A stretch of 64,000 nucleotides of DNA from Mucilaginibacter aquaedulcis (GTDB lineage: Bacteria > Bacteroidota > Bacteroidia > Sphingobacteriales > Sphingobacteriaceae). The DNA is taken from contig NZ_JAUFPR010000002.1 in assembly GCF_030409325.1 (NCBI RefSeq), positions 1,674,001-1,738,000 on the forward strand. The letters run 5' to 3'. Position numbers and translations under genes: made by a program. Positions 18,014-26,569 of this stretch are shown here, piece by piece. Below the pieces are notes generated by a model, which searched no databases, had not been told where the DNA came from, and was given only the letters and a program-made list of their open reading frames with translations. How positions within the stretch are numbered: the first letter of the stretch is position 1; each line of letters opens with the position of its first letter.

Positions 18014-19873
18014 ATGACGATAACTGAACACGAACAAGTATTGGCTGAACTGAACCGCGCCCTGGCTGTGGACGAACCGTGGGTGGCATTTAACGACCGG
18101 CCTGATCAGGAACTGCGTGCACAAGACCTGCATTTTTTCGCAGCGGCATACAAAGCTGAAATTTTCTGTGATGCCGGCAATAACGCCTTTGACTTTGCTG
18201 CGCAAATGTTTACTCATGAACACCACAGCTATATGCCGGTGGCGAATCTCCTGGCTGCCTTAAGTTCCGGCACGACCGGGGCAACCGGTCCAGGTGAACA
18301 TACCACGGCGATAATCCGGCAGATGACCCGGGAAAAATTGTATCTGTTGCCCGGCAGATCGTACGATGACGCGGAAGCCAGCCTGACCAAAGGCCTTTTT
18401 TTTCCCGTGACCCGGCAGCTGGTGATCGATCCGTTAAAAGAAATCGATGATTACCATGTCATTAAACACCAGCATAGCGGCGGGCAGATCTATGAGATCG
18501 GGCACAGCCACCAGGTGCTGGAATCTTTCAGTCGCCTAAGGGAAGCCCGTGACTTTATGGACAACGCGGTGCTCTATAACGAACTGGCAGATAGGGGAAA
18601 CGACTACCTGCTGGTCGGCCGGTTTCACAACCGCCGGCTTGAACTGGACATGGAGGGGTACGCATTGGCCCATTCCGGATTAACATTGGTGACAGCAAAT
18701 TATAACTTTCAGCATGGCCACGACTACCACGACATACAATCCGTATCGGAGCCGGCGACCATCACTCAATATTTTTTTGCCCGTCTGCAGCAGGGAAAGC
18801 TTGGCCTTTATAACGATAAGTTGGAGCCGGCTGATCCGGACTTACTGCAGCGAACGTTTTATCCGACCTATTTTATCAATGATTATTTAACCATTAAAAA
18901 TTCAAACAACATGAATGAGCAAAGCTATGACTATGTAAAGAATCAATTGCTTTACCTGGGTTTTGGTGAAGAGATCGCCAAGCCCCTACTGGAAAAAATG
19001 GAACAGAACCTGGCGGAATTCACCTTGCCCCACAGCCGGAAGTTTGGCCAGGATGAAACCAGCTCCGTACTGCATTTTTCTAAGGGAGACCAAAAAGACA
19101 TGACCTTTTTCAACCGTTTTGAGACCACCCTGAAACAACCCGGCAAGGAAGACCTGACCCAAACATTTTTCGTAGGTAAAGAGTATAATTACACGCTCCA
19201 GGAGCGCTATAACATGATGGACGGACGCGCGGCTTACCGCGAGCAACCGGTAATGAGGCCCGTGGAAGAAAATGGCGAAACGAAAATGAAGCCAACCGGT
19301 GAAACCTATATCGCGTGGAAGATCTTGAATTTCAAAGAATCGGACAACTACGGAAATTTCATGCCCAAGACGCTGTTCTGGAACCATCAGAAAGAAGTGG
19401 AAAAATACCCGATTAAGGGGATCGACGAAAAGTATGACAGGCAGCGTCTGATCACGGCTTTGGAAAAGGGCAATAAAGTGGATGTCGTAGTGCTGAAAGA
19501 CGGCAGGGAGATCCCTGCTAAGATGGTGGCCAATCCGCGTATGGTCCGTCTTGATTTTTACGACAGTGACGGACAGAGCCTGATCGTTCGCAAGCTCCAG
19601 AAACAGGCCCTTGACGAAACGCAAAAAACCGGTATGACGCCGCAGGAAATACAACGGGCCGCGATTGCACGTGCCGCTGAACAGCAACCCGCCCCGGCAG
19701 CAAACCGGCAGACTCAAAACGGCATCGAGCAGGAACAGACACCTGCAACAAAGCCCCAGGATACTGCTCAATCATCAACAGCCCAGCACGCGCAAAAGGA
19801 AACAGCCAAAGAAAGGCTTGCAGCGGATCAAAAACCGGAACAACGCCGCAGGCAGGGCGTTCGCCCTAATTGA
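18014..19873 (+). CDS. ICE protein, apparent fusion of two families (unknown function)
   Basis: The 619-residue soluble protein looks like two proteins joined. Residues 1-299 form a domain I do not recognise. From Met300 (codon at 18911, 'MNEQSYDYVKNQLLYLGFGE') the sequence follows a family normally seen as a separate protein in Bacteroidetes elements, with 'YNMMDGRAAYREQ', 'YIAWKILNFKE' and 'HPIK'-like segments and a disordered Gln/Ala-rich tail. The DNA just before Met300 is AT-rich, like a gene start, and another frame has a TAA at 18888-18890. A past frameshift or read-through fusion, or an internal start, is therefore plausible. It occupies the place where traN would be expected but shows no TraN features. 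Confidence 0.85.
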   Translation: MTITEHEQVLAELNRALAVDEPWVAFNDRPDQELRAQDLHFFAAAYKAEIFCDAGNNAFDFAAQMFTHEHHSYMPVANLLAALSSGTTGATGPGEHTTAIIRQMTREKLYLLPGRSYDDAEASLTKGLFFPVTRQLVIDPLKEIDDYHVIKHQHSGGQIYEIGHSHQVLESFSRLREARDFMDNAVLYNELADRGNDYLLVGRFHNRRLELDMEGYALAHSGLTLVTANYNFQHGHDYHDIQSVSEPATITQYFFARLQQGKLGLYNDKLEPADPDLLQRTFYPTYFINDYLTIKNSNNMNEQSYDYVKNQLLYLGFGEEIAKPLLEKMEQNLAEFTLPHSRKFGQDETSSVLHFSKGDQKDMTFFNRFETTLKQPGKEDLTQTFFVGKEYNYTLQERYNMMDGRAAYREQPVMRPVEENGETKMKPTGETYIAWKILNFKESDNYGNFMPKTLFWNHQKEVEKYPIKGIDEKYDRQRLITALEKGNKVDVVVLKDGREIPAKMVANPRMVRLDFYDSDGQSLIVRKLQKQALDETQKTGMTPQEIQRAAIARAAEQQPAPAANRQTQNGIEQEQTPATKPQDTAQSSTAQHAQKETAKERLAADQKPEQRRRQGVRPN

Positions 19874-19877
19874 TAGC

Positions 19878-20174
19878 ATGGAAAGGTGCGAACCCATAAG
19901 GGGATTCTTCCGGGCGATAGCGCATGATGCGCGGATTGGCATTACCCATATCGGCATCTTTGCCGCGCTGGTGGAGTATTGGCAGGCAAACGGGTTTACC
20001 AACCCGTTGCATGCCTACGCACATGAGATCATGCCCCTCGCCAAGATTTCAGGGAGTACGACCTATCATAAATGTATCCGGGATCTGCATGATTTCGGAT
20101 ACATTACATATGAACCTTCCTTTAAAAGGAACGTGCGCAGTCGCATATACCTGAAGACAGAAGATGAGCCCTAA
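19878..20174 (+). CDS. Small winged-helix-like ICE protein, paralogue A
   Basis: The 98-residue protein starts at the ATG 4 bases after the previous stop; a longer frame begins inside the previous gene, but that part is just its shadow. The core 'HIGIFAALVEYWQANGF' then 'TTYHKCIRDLHDFGYITYEPSF' resembles a short helix-turn-helix plus wing, as in small replication or transcription regulators. It is clearly related to the gene at 20536. A role in excision, replication or regulation of the element is inferred from its place next to the recombinase module. Confidence 0.78.
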   Translation: MERCEPIRGFFRAIAHDARIGITHIGIFAALVEYWQANGFTNPLHAYAHEIMPLAKISGSTTYHKCIRDLHDFGYITYEPSFKRNVRSRIYLKTEDEP

Positions 20175-20278
20175 AAAGAGATGTGCAATAGCATCGCTGA
20201 GCCGGTTTGGAGATAAAACATATGCTTAAGGCTTTTACCGCCTGTTTTATTATTGATGATAACTTTAATGTGTGCGTG

Positions 20279-20539
20279 ATGAGTGTGGAAATAATTACGA
20301 AAGATGATTTACAGCAATTCCGTTATGATCTGCTGAACGATATCCGTTCCTTGCTGGACAACAGCAAGCCGCAGGTCAAAGAATGGCTTAAAGCTGCGGA
20401 GGTACGGCAGCTGCTAAAAATATCGGCAGGAACCCTGCTGACGTTGCGGGCAAACGGGAGACTGGCCTATTCCAAGATCGGCGGAACTTATTATTATCGA
20501 TACGGTGACATTCAAAAGATGCTGACAGACGCGAAATGA
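20279..20539 (+). CDS. Excisionase-like helix-turn-helix protein
   Basis: The 86-residue protein starts MSVEIITKDDLQQF; the ATG at 20279 is chosen over one at 20207 because only this gives the usual short helical N-terminus. The C-terminal half, 'EWLKAAEVRQLLKISAGTLL' followed by 'RLAYSKIGGTYYYRYGDIQK', is a MerR/Xis-type HTH with wing, as in Bacteroides Xis or topology modulators. In Bacteroidetes ICEs such proteins bend attachment DNA to promote excision. It overlaps the next gene by 4 bases (ATGA), so the two are co-expressed. Confidence 0.85.
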   Translation: MSVEIITKDDLQQFRYDLLNDIRSLLDNSKPQVKEWLKAAEVRQLLKISAGTLLTLRANGRLAYSKIGGTYYYRYGDIQKMLTDAK

Positions 20540-20862
20540 AGGGTAACCGTAACGAGAAAATTTTCAGCCAGGTGGTCAGCGCTTTAGCCGCAGATCAAAG
20601 GATCAGTGTCTGGCATTTTAGCATTTATATGTGCCTGTTCCATCAATGGCTGTTGAATGGGTTCGTTAACCCTATAGCTGTTTCCCGCAGGCAAATTATG
20701 GAACAGACACATATTGGCAGTATTGTGACTTATCACAAATGTATACGGCAGTTAAACGAGTTCGGCTATATCATTTATGAACCATCTTTCAATCCTTTTA
20801 CCGGGAGCTATGTAAGTTTGGTCATAATCAGAATAAAAAATCCGGCACCCAATACCAACTGA
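20536..20862 (+). CDS. Small winged-helix-like ICE protein, paralogue B
   Basis: The 108-residue protein has the core 'VWHFSIYMCLFHQWLLNGF' and 'VTYHKCIRQLNEFGYIIYEP', closely matching the product at 19878 ('TTYHKCIRDLHDFGYITYEP'). The pair probably arose by duplication around the excisionase-like gene, or that gene was inserted between them. It is AT-richer than the tra genes. A DNA-binding role is inferred from predicted fold only. Confidence 0.78.
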   Translation: MKGNRNEKIFSQVVSALAADQRISVWHFSIYMCLFHQWLLNGFVNPIAVSRRQIMEQTHIGSIVTYHKCIRQLNEFGYIIYEPSFNPFTGSYVSLVIIRIKNPAPNTN

Positions 20863-20935
20863 GATTTAAAATGCCGGCTTAAAACGAAAAAGGCCAAAGA
20901 TCTGTGCTCGTTTTCCCGTTTTATGAAACCAGGAA

Positions 20936-21520
20936 TTATTCTTCGTAGGATTTATAGCCAATCATTTTTCTTGAGTCTGGTTCCTGCCGGTTCGGAATAC
21001 GCTCCGATAATTCATCAAGATAACGAAACATAATGTCCATACTCCTATCCTGGCTGTCCAGTTTACCTTTGATTTTCTCAATGGCTAACCACAACTCTGT
21101 TTGATCCGTGTAATTTTCCCTTAGCCTGACAAAGATGTCTATTATTCTTATGCTTATTTCCACAGCGCGGTCACTTTTCAGCACGTTAGACAACATCAGA
21201 ATTCCATGTTCGGTAAATGCATAAGGAAGGTATTTTGAATGCTCGCCATGTCTTAAGGTCACATTTTGTGACCTTAAGATTTCATTTTCCTCTTTAGTCA
21301 ATTCAAACATAAAGTGATTTGGAAATCTGTTGATATTTCGTTTCACCTGCTGTTTTAATCTTTTGGTTTCCGTATTGTACAATTCCGCCAAATCGCTGTC
21401 GAGTAAAACTTTTTTTCCGCGTATCAAATAAATTTTACTTGTAACAACCTCGTCAGGCATTAACTGATCTTTCATGATTATCTTATCTTTAATTAACTGA
21501 TTTTTTGATCTTAATTCCAC
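20936..21520 (-). CDS. ORF6N-domain DNA-binding protein
   Basis: The 194-residue protein carries the ORF6N domain in its first half: 'IYLIRGKKVLLDSDLAELYN' and 'NINRFPNHFMFELTKEE'. It continues with 'YAFTEHGILMLSNVLKS', a typical follow-on segment. Such proteins occur widely in phages and mobile elements of Bacteroidota and are thought to bind DNA; the exact job is unknown. The start may be the ATG used here or the Met at residue 16 (MKDQLMPDEV). It is convergent with the small gene trio and shares orientation with the recombinase, 38 bases away. Confidence 0.85.
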   Translation of the reverse strand: MELRSKNQLIKDKIIMKDQLMPDEVVTSKIYLIRGKKVLLDSDLAELYNTETKRLKQQVKRNINRFPNHFMFELTKEENEILRSQNVTLRHGEHSKYLPYAFTEHGILMLSNVLKSDRAVEISIRIIDIFVRLRENYTDQTELWLAIEKIKGKLDSQDRSMDIMFRYLDELSERIPNRQEPDSRKMIGYKSYEE

Positions 21521-21558
21521 GGTGGCAGCGTTTTGTCTCCACTAACAATGGTGTATCA

Positions 21559-22860
21559 TCACACCAGGACATAATTATATTTCGCTGACGTGGAAGCCTG
21601 TTTAACCGGTTCCGTAATAACGTCAGCGCATGCCAATTCAGGCTCTTGTATACCAGCACTGAATTTCTTTCGTAGGGGCGCCATGTCCATACTTATCTTT
21701 CCATGCAAAATTTTGGCATAGTGCTGCGTCTGCCGTAAAGTAGTGTGACCCAGCATTTTTGCAACGGTTTCGATCGGCACACCATTGCTTAAAGTGACGG
21801 TAGTGGCAAAAGTATGTCTGGCAAGGTGAAAGGTTAACACCTTGGTTATATCGCTCAAGTCAGCTACCTCCTTAAGGTAGGCATTCATCTTTTGATTAGA
21901 GAGGATAGGTAATACCTTGTCGGCATTCAGGCATTTCGGATGATTTGAATATCTTTCGAGTATTTGAAGTGCTGCGGGCAGCAGTGGAATTGCACAACTG
22001 GTATCCGTTTTTTGCCTTGAAGTGACGATCCATTGTTCTCCATCTACACCTTTGATGATCTCCTGCCGGGTTAGTTTAGCAACATCCGCGTATGCCAATC
22101 CCGTATAGCAACTGAACACAAATATATCCCGTACGATACGTAAGCGTTCATTGGTAAAACGCCTCGCGGAAATCTTATCCAATTCCCATTGGTTCAATGG
22201 GTGCCTGATTACCTCCTTTCTGCTTAATTCAAAATCGGGAAAGGGATCTGCCGGCAGCCACCTGTTTTTCACACAAAGCAGTACGATTTTCTTAAAATTC
22301 GCCAGGTATTTCATCGTGGTATTATGGCCGCAATTGCGTTCGGTCTTTAACCATAGGGCGAAGCGTTCTATAAAGGCATGATTAAGTTTTCGGACACTCA
22401 AGTCCTCTGCATTGAATGCCCAGATGATAAAGGACTTCGTGTGTTCATAGGTAGTCGCAAAACATTCGCAGGTTCCCTCGGCATAGTCCTTGCCTACAAG
22501 CACTTTCATGTCGGCATTGTGCTGTGCGAAAATCTCCAGGATCATTTTGCGGCTATCCCGGCCAGCAAGCATATCGCGCAGGATTTCTGCGGTGATGATT
22601 TCTTCCTCTTCGATCAGCTTTTGACGAGCCTTGAATACCTTGTTTTCGAGTGTATCCAAAAAGAAGTTCACTTCACGTGCATCCTCCTTAACGCCGCTGG
22701 CCCTGCCCTTTTCCTGGTCCCAACGGTTGTCCCACCATTGTTTTTTTGTCGATAGTTCCACCGGATGTCCATCCACGGTGATGCGTAAATAAATGAATTT
22801 TTTAGGTTCGTTTCCCGAATTTTTGAGAAAATACAGCAAACCAAAGCTTTTTTCCAACAT
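21559..22860 (-). CDS. int: ICE tyrosine recombinase (integrase)
   Basis: The 433-residue protein is counted from the ATG at 22860; a GTG three codons upstream is also open. The N-terminal arm-binding region is followed by the SAM-like core-binding domain (about 100-200) and the catalytic domain. Catalytic residues visible are K284 in 'TSRQKTDT', H345 and R348 in 'HLARH', H372 in 'MLGHTTL' and nucleophile Y381 in 'TQHYAKI'. At the usual first arginine ('TGLR') this protein has alanine: 'CYTGLAYADV', A256. Loss of Arg I is known in IntDOT-type recombinases. It should catalyse integration and excision at the nearby tRNA-Ser gene. Confidence 0.93.
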   Translation of the reverse strand: MLEKSFGLLYFLKNSGNEPKKFIYLRITVDGHPVELSTKKQWWDNRWDQEKGRASGVKEDAREVNFFLDTLENKVFKARQKLIEEEEIITAEILRDMLAGRDSRKMILEIFAQHNADMKVLVGKDYAEGTCECFATTYEHTKSFIIWAFNAEDLSVRKLNHAFIERFALWLKTERNCGHNTTMKYLANFKKIVLLCVKNRWLPADPFPDFELSRKEVIRHPLNQWELDKISARRFTNERLRIVRDIFVFSCYTGLAYADVAKLTRQEIIKGVDGEQWIVTSRQKTDTSCAIPLLPAALQILERYSNHPKCLNADKVLPILSNQKMNAYLKEVADLSDITKVLTFHLARHTFATTVTLSNGVPIETVAKMLGHTTLRQTQHYAKILHGKISMDMAPLRKKFSAGIQEPELACADVITEPVKQASTSAKYNYVLV

Positions 22861-22862
22861 AA

Positions 22863-23008
22863 TTGCCACGATTATAAGTAAGTAAATGTCGAAATACAGC
22901 TACAGGAAGTCAAGATGTTCACCTCATGAACAACTTAATAATCAATAAGTTAAGCAACAATTCGTGGCAATTTCGTAAATTTTTTTTTTGCCACGATTTT
23001 GCCACGAA
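22863..23008. repeat. Four copies of TTGCCACGA(A/T) upstream of the integrase
   Basis: Three direct copies lie at 22863-22872, 22988-22997 and 22999-23008; one inverted copy (TTCGTGGCAA) lies at 22961-22970 and forms a perfect 10-bp inverted pair with the last. The first overlaps the integrase start region. The layout suits arm-type integrase or excisionase sites, or operators. A second dyad (AACTTA...TAAGTT) lies at about 22932-22951. Confidence 0.65.
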
Positions 23009-23049
23009 CTTATGCGCATTTTTGGTGTTTTTTGGGTAAATGACCAAAA

Positions 23050-23082
23050 TAAAAAAGCCTGTAAACTATTCATTTACAGGCT
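23050..23082 (-). terminator. Terminator downstream of tRNA-Ser (bidirectional hairpin)
   Basis: A perfect 10-bp stem (AGCCTGTAAA 23056-23065, TTTACAGGCT 23073-23082) with a 7-base loop is flanked by an A-run that reads as T6 on the minus strand. It lies 28 bases beyond the tRNA 3' end. Confidence 0.85.
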
Positions 23083-23109
23083 TTTGTTTGTTTTTGACGA
23101 TATGATCAG

Positions 23110-23196
23110 CGGTGAGGGAGGGATTCGAACCCTCGGTACAGTTTCCCGTACGTCAGTTTAGCAAACTGATCCTTTCGGCCTCTCAGGCACCTCACC
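23110..23196 (-). tRNA. tRNA-Ser (anticodon GCU)
   Basis: The 87-nt gene reads on the minus strand. The acceptor stem GGTGAGG pairs with CCTCACC. The anticodon loop TTTGCTAAA lies in the stem CAG/CTG, a long variable arm is present as expected for tRNA-Ser, and the T-arm contains GGTTCGAATCC. CCA is not encoded. Its 3' end points at the integrase, the common arrangement for an ICE inserted in a tRNA gene; the gene itself is intact. Confidence 0.95.
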
Positions 23197-23277
23197 ATCT
23201 TTTTTAAAAACGTTCCCCGTTTTTCGGGATTGCAAATATAGTAATTCAACCATACCGTCAAAAAAAAAGTTACATTT

Positions 23278-25344
23278 TTAATAATCTATTCGCACATGGT
23301 AAATGCTCATGAGCATTCTTTTGAAAATAGTTTTAATGGTTTCAATATCTTTTAAAGTTATATTACTGTCTTTCAGCTGGTTCTGATCAAGCTTATATTT
23401 CACTATGCGGTCAACCAAAATGCTTATCGATTCCTCATCGGGTTCCTTTAATGAGCGCGATGCGGCCTCAACCGAGTCGGCAAGCATCAAAACACCCGCT
23501 TCTTTCGAGAAAGGAATGGGTCCGGGATAGCGGAAAATGTTCTCATTGATGAATTTTTCAGGAAAATTCTTCAACGACGACTGGTAAAAATAGTCGACCC
23601 GGGTATTGCCATGGTGAGTGCGTATAAAGTCAATCACAATTTCGGGCAGGTTGGCCTTGCGGGCCATCTCAATACCCCGGCTTACGTGCCTGATGATGAT
23701 TTGGGCGCTTTCCTCGTAAGGCAGTTTATCATGCGGGTTAAAGCCCGAGCTTTGGTTCTCGATAAAAAACAGCGGGTTCTCCATTTTACCAATATCATGG
23801 TACAGCGCCCCTGCCCTAACCAGCAGGGCGTTGCCTCCAATGGTGTATATGGCGTTCTCGGCCAGGTTGGCTACCTGCAGCGAGTGCTGGAAGGTACCGG
23901 GCGCGTTAAAGGCCAGTTCGCGCAGTAAAGGCGCGTTGGTATTGGTAAGCTCAATAAGTGTAATATCTGAGGTAATGGCAAATATTTTTTCAAACAGGTA
24001 AATAAGCGGGTAAGCCAGTAAGGTAAGCAGCACGCTAACAACAAATGGCAGAAAATCCATCCAGTCAATATCCAGGAAAGTGCCCTCACGTATAAACGTA
24101 ATACCCAAAAAGGCCACAAAATAGTTAAACGTTATAATAAGTGCCGAAATCAGGAATTGCTCGCGTTTGATCAGGTTTTTAATGCTATAAATAGATACCA
24201 TACCCGCGGTGATCTCGTAATAAGCAAACTCAAAGCTGTTAGGCACAAAAAAGCCTGCTATTAATACCACCAGCAAATGAATATCAAGTGCCAGCCTGGT
24301 ATCAAACAATATGCGGATAATGATAGGTACTATGCAGTAAGGTATATAATATAAGTTGGGCAACTGCAGCTTAATAGCCAGCGACAGGGTGGCTAACATA
24401 GCGGTTATTACCAGCAATATCAAACCTACCAACCGGTTATCGGCATAAATATCCTTGCGGAAAAGGTACAGGAATATCATCAGCAACGATATGGCAATGG
24501 CTACCAGTAAAAACTGGCCAAGCAGTACCAGTTTACGGTTGCCGTTGGTACGCGCATTATCCTCAAAAGCTTGTTTATAAGATTCAAGCTTTTGGTATAC
24601 ATCATCATTAATAACCGAACCTTTATAAACTATCACTTCCCCTTTTTGAACCATACCACGGGTGAGTGATAATCCGTCAACCACCTCGTTCACCAGCCTT
24701 GAGGTTAGGTTATTGTCATAGCTTAAATTAGTTTGCAGCCTGTTTTGCAGCAAGTCAAGCAAAAAGGCCTTATCCAGATCGGTATGTTTGGTGAGTATCT
24801 TATCGCAATAAGCCAGGGCTTTTTCGCGGGTAAACAGTTCGTTCGTATTTTTTTCGGCAGCTATATTCTTGTTTAAAACGGTGATGGGGTAATTTTCTGA
24901 ATTGAGCTGATACTGCGCATTGAGCTTTAAAATACCGGTTTCATAGATCTCGATGAGCAGATCGGTACCGGTGGCAACATACTTTGGTTTAAGTTTATCA
25001 TTTATACCGGCGTTGTGCCACTTTATTTCAATATCGTTCTTAAAACCTTCTACCTGTTGATTTTCAACCGAGGCATCCAACTGATAAATAGGTGTAATAC
25101 TTTCTTTGGCTGCTTTTTGATCAGTTTTATTTTCCTGAGCGGTTTTTAGTATGGCGAAATTATAGGGCGATACCAGGTCTTTCTGGTTCCAGATACGTCC
25201 TTTTTCGTACTCATAACTAAATTTTGCCTGCTTGGGTAAAAAAAACACAATGAGGCAAATGCTTATCAGCATCATTAAAAACTTAACGTTGCGGGCGTAT
25301 TTGCGCAATAAGGCCTTTTGGCGCGAAGAAGATAGTTTTGCCAT
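23278..25344 (-). CDS. 7TM-HD phosphodiesterase (PgpH-like, cyclic di-AMP)
   Basis: The 688-residue membrane protein has an N-terminal signal/membrane helix (about 20-36) and an extracytoplasmic 7TMR-HDED domain (about 40-265). A seven-helix membrane block (about 272-455) and a cytoplasmic HD domain follow. Metal-binding residues include H487 in 'GTFQHSLQVANLAE' and H516-D517 in 'GALYHDIGK', with further His at 'RTHHGN'. In this family (PgpH in Listeria) the HD domain hydrolyses cyclic di-AMP. The -7 box at 25362-25369 lies 18 bases before the start codon. Transcription runs toward the tRNA gene. Confidence 0.9.
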   Translation of the reverse strand: MAKLSSSRQKALLRKYARNVKFLMMLISICLIVFFLPKQAKFSYEYEKGRIWNQKDLVSPYNFAILKTAQENKTDQKAAKESITPIYQLDASVENQQVEGFKNDIEIKWHNAGINDKLKPKYVATGTDLLIEIYETGILKLNAQYQLNSENYPITVLNKNIAAEKNTNELFTREKALAYCDKILTKHTDLDKAFLLDLLQNRLQTNLSYDNNLTSRLVNEVVDGLSLTRGMVQKGEVIVYKGSVINDDVYQKLESYKQAFEDNARTNGNRKLVLLGQFLLVAIAISLLMIFLYLFRKDIYADNRLVGLILLVITAMLATLSLAIKLQLPNLYYIPYCIVPIIIRILFDTRLALDIHLLVVLIAGFFVPNSFEFAYYEITAGMVSIYSIKNLIKREQFLISALIITFNYFVAFLGITFIREGTFLDIDWMDFLPFVVSVLLTLLAYPLIYLFEKIFAITSDITLIELTNTNAPLLRELAFNAPGTFQHSLQVANLAENAIYTIGGNALLVRAGALYHDIGKMENPLFFIENQSSGFNPHDKLPYEESAQIIIRHVSRGIEMARKANLPEIVIDFIRTHHGNTRVDYFYQSSLKNFPEKFINENIFRYPGPIPFSKEAGVLMLADSVEAASRSLKEPDEESISILVDRIVKYKLDQNQLKDSNITLKDIETIKTIFKRMLMSIYHVRIDY

Positions 25345-25361
25345 TTAATTAATTAACCAGC

Positions 25362-25369
25362 CAAAAATA
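25362..25369 (-). promoter_or_regulatory. -7 promoter box for the 7TM-HD gene
   Basis: On the minus strand the bases read TATTTTTG, an exact TAnnTTTG match. With a start about 7 bases downstream, the mRNA leader would be only about 10 bases long. Confidence 0.5.
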
Positions 25370-25457
25370 ATATAAGTTTCTGTTATATGCAGTTTTTCTT
25401 GTTTATATCAATTTGGTTTTGATATCTTTATGATATCAATTTAAAATCACCTTTATC

Positions 25458-26315
25458 ATGGAATCCGAAAAAATCATCAATCCGCCATCTGGTTTTACAG
25501 TGTTTGCTTTATTTCTGATTTTGGCAGCGGTAGCGGGCCTGTGCTTTTGGGCAGGCCAGGAACCGGCCGGGAGCATTGTGCTTTTTATAGATGTTATTTT
25601 TTTATTACCCGGCCTCATCATAGTAAATCCTAACGAATCAAAAGTGCTTACGCTTTTTGGTAAGTACACCGGTACTGTAAAAAAGGACGGCTTTTTTTGG
25701 GTAAACCCGTTTACCCAAAAAAGAAAAGTATCATTAAGGGCCTTTAACCTTAATGGTCAGCAGTTAAAAGTGAACGATAGTATTGGCAACCCTATTGAAA
25801 TTGCAGCTGTAATTGTATGGCAAATAAAAGATACGGCCAGCGCCGTATTTGCGGTTGAGAATTATATACAATATGTAAACATACAAAGCGAGGCTGCGGT
25901 AAGGCACCTGGCCAACTCGTTCCCTTATGATAACCTGGAGGATGAAAGCGCCAACATCACCCTGCGCGGCGGTGCCGAACAGGTAAGCGAAATGCTGGAG
26001 AAGGAATTGAACGAGCGCCTGTCGCGCGCGGGTATTGAAGTGCTGGAGGCGCGGATATCACACCTGGCCTACGCGCCTGAAATAGCGCACTCCATGCTGC
26101 AAGTTCAACAGGCATCGGCTATCATAGCTGCGCGCAGACTTATTGTTGAGGGCGCCGTGGGCATGGTTGAAATGGCCCTGAATAAATTATCAGAAAAAAA
26201 CATTGTGGAACTTGATGAAGAACGCAAAGCCGCCATGGTAAGCAACCTGCTGGTGGTACTTTGCGGCGATAAGGCAGTTAACCCCGTGGTAAATACCGGC
26301 ACCCTTTACCATTAA
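25458..26315 (+). CDS. SPFH/Band 7 domain membrane protein
   Basis: The 285-residue protein has two N-terminal hydrophobic segments (about 12-32 and 40-55) and an SPFH (stomatin/flotillin) domain from about 55 to 230, with '[20 protein letters not shown]' and '[18 protein letters not shown]'. SPFH proteins form membrane-associated rings that scaffold proteases or organise membranes; the exact partner is not visible here. A ribbon-helix-helix gene follows 20 bases downstream, an arrangement I recall from other Bacteroidota. The upstream region carries inverted GATATC-containing repeats (about 25405-25441). Confidence 0.88.
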   Translation: MESEKIINPPSGFTVFALFLILAAVAGLCFWAGQEPAGSIVLFIDVIFLLPGLIIVNPNESKVLTLFGKYTGTVKKDGFFWVNPFTQKRKVSLRAFNLNGQQLKVNDSIGNPIEIAAVIVWQIKDTASAVFAVENYIQYVNIQSEAAVRHLANSFPYDNLEDESANITLRGGAEQVSEMLEKELNERLSRAGIEVLEARISHLAYAPEIAHSMLQVQQASAIIAARRLIVEGAVGMVEMALNKLSEKNIVELDEERKAAMVSNLLVVLCGDKAVNPVVNTGTLYH

Positions 26316-26335
26316 TAACACAGGCAATAAACAAT

Positions 26336-26506
26336 ATGGCCGAGAAAAAAGCATTTATATTACGCATTAACCCCGATGTACTGAAAGAGATAGAAACCTG
26401 GGCAGCCGAGGAGTTCCGGAGCACCAACGGCCAGATAGAATATCTGCTGCAGCAGGCTTTACTTGGTCGTAAAAAAGGGAGCAAAAAGAAAAAAGATGCG
26501 GGCTAA
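26336..26506 (+). CDS. Arc-like ribbon-helix-helix small protein (56 aa)
   Basis: This 56-residue gene is too short for many gene finders. The product begins MAEKKAFILRINPDVLKEIE and has the Arc/MetJ pattern: a beta strand 'KAFILRIN', helix A 'PDVLKEIETWAAEEF', and 'STNGQIEYLLQQALLG' as helix B. A lysine-rich tail follows. Arc-type proteins bind DNA as dimers through the strand. It lies 20 bases after the SPFH gene and is likely co-transcribed. Direct DNA binding has not been shown for this type, and a role as an SPFH partner is also possible. Confidence 0.85.
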   Translation: MAEKKAFILRINPDVLKEIETWAAEEFRSTNGQIEYLLQQALLGRKKGSKKKKDAG

Positions 26507-26530
26507 ATTTCGTATTTTTGATAGGCAGCG

Positions 26531-26569
26531 GCCCGGTTTTCAATTATCCAGAAAACCGGGCTGTTTTGT
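26531..26569 (+). terminator. Terminator after the SPFH-Arc unit
   Basis: A perfect 11-bp stem (GCCCGGTTTTC 26531-26541, GAAAACCGGGC 26551-26561) with a 9-base loop is followed by TGTTTTGTT. Confidence 0.85.
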
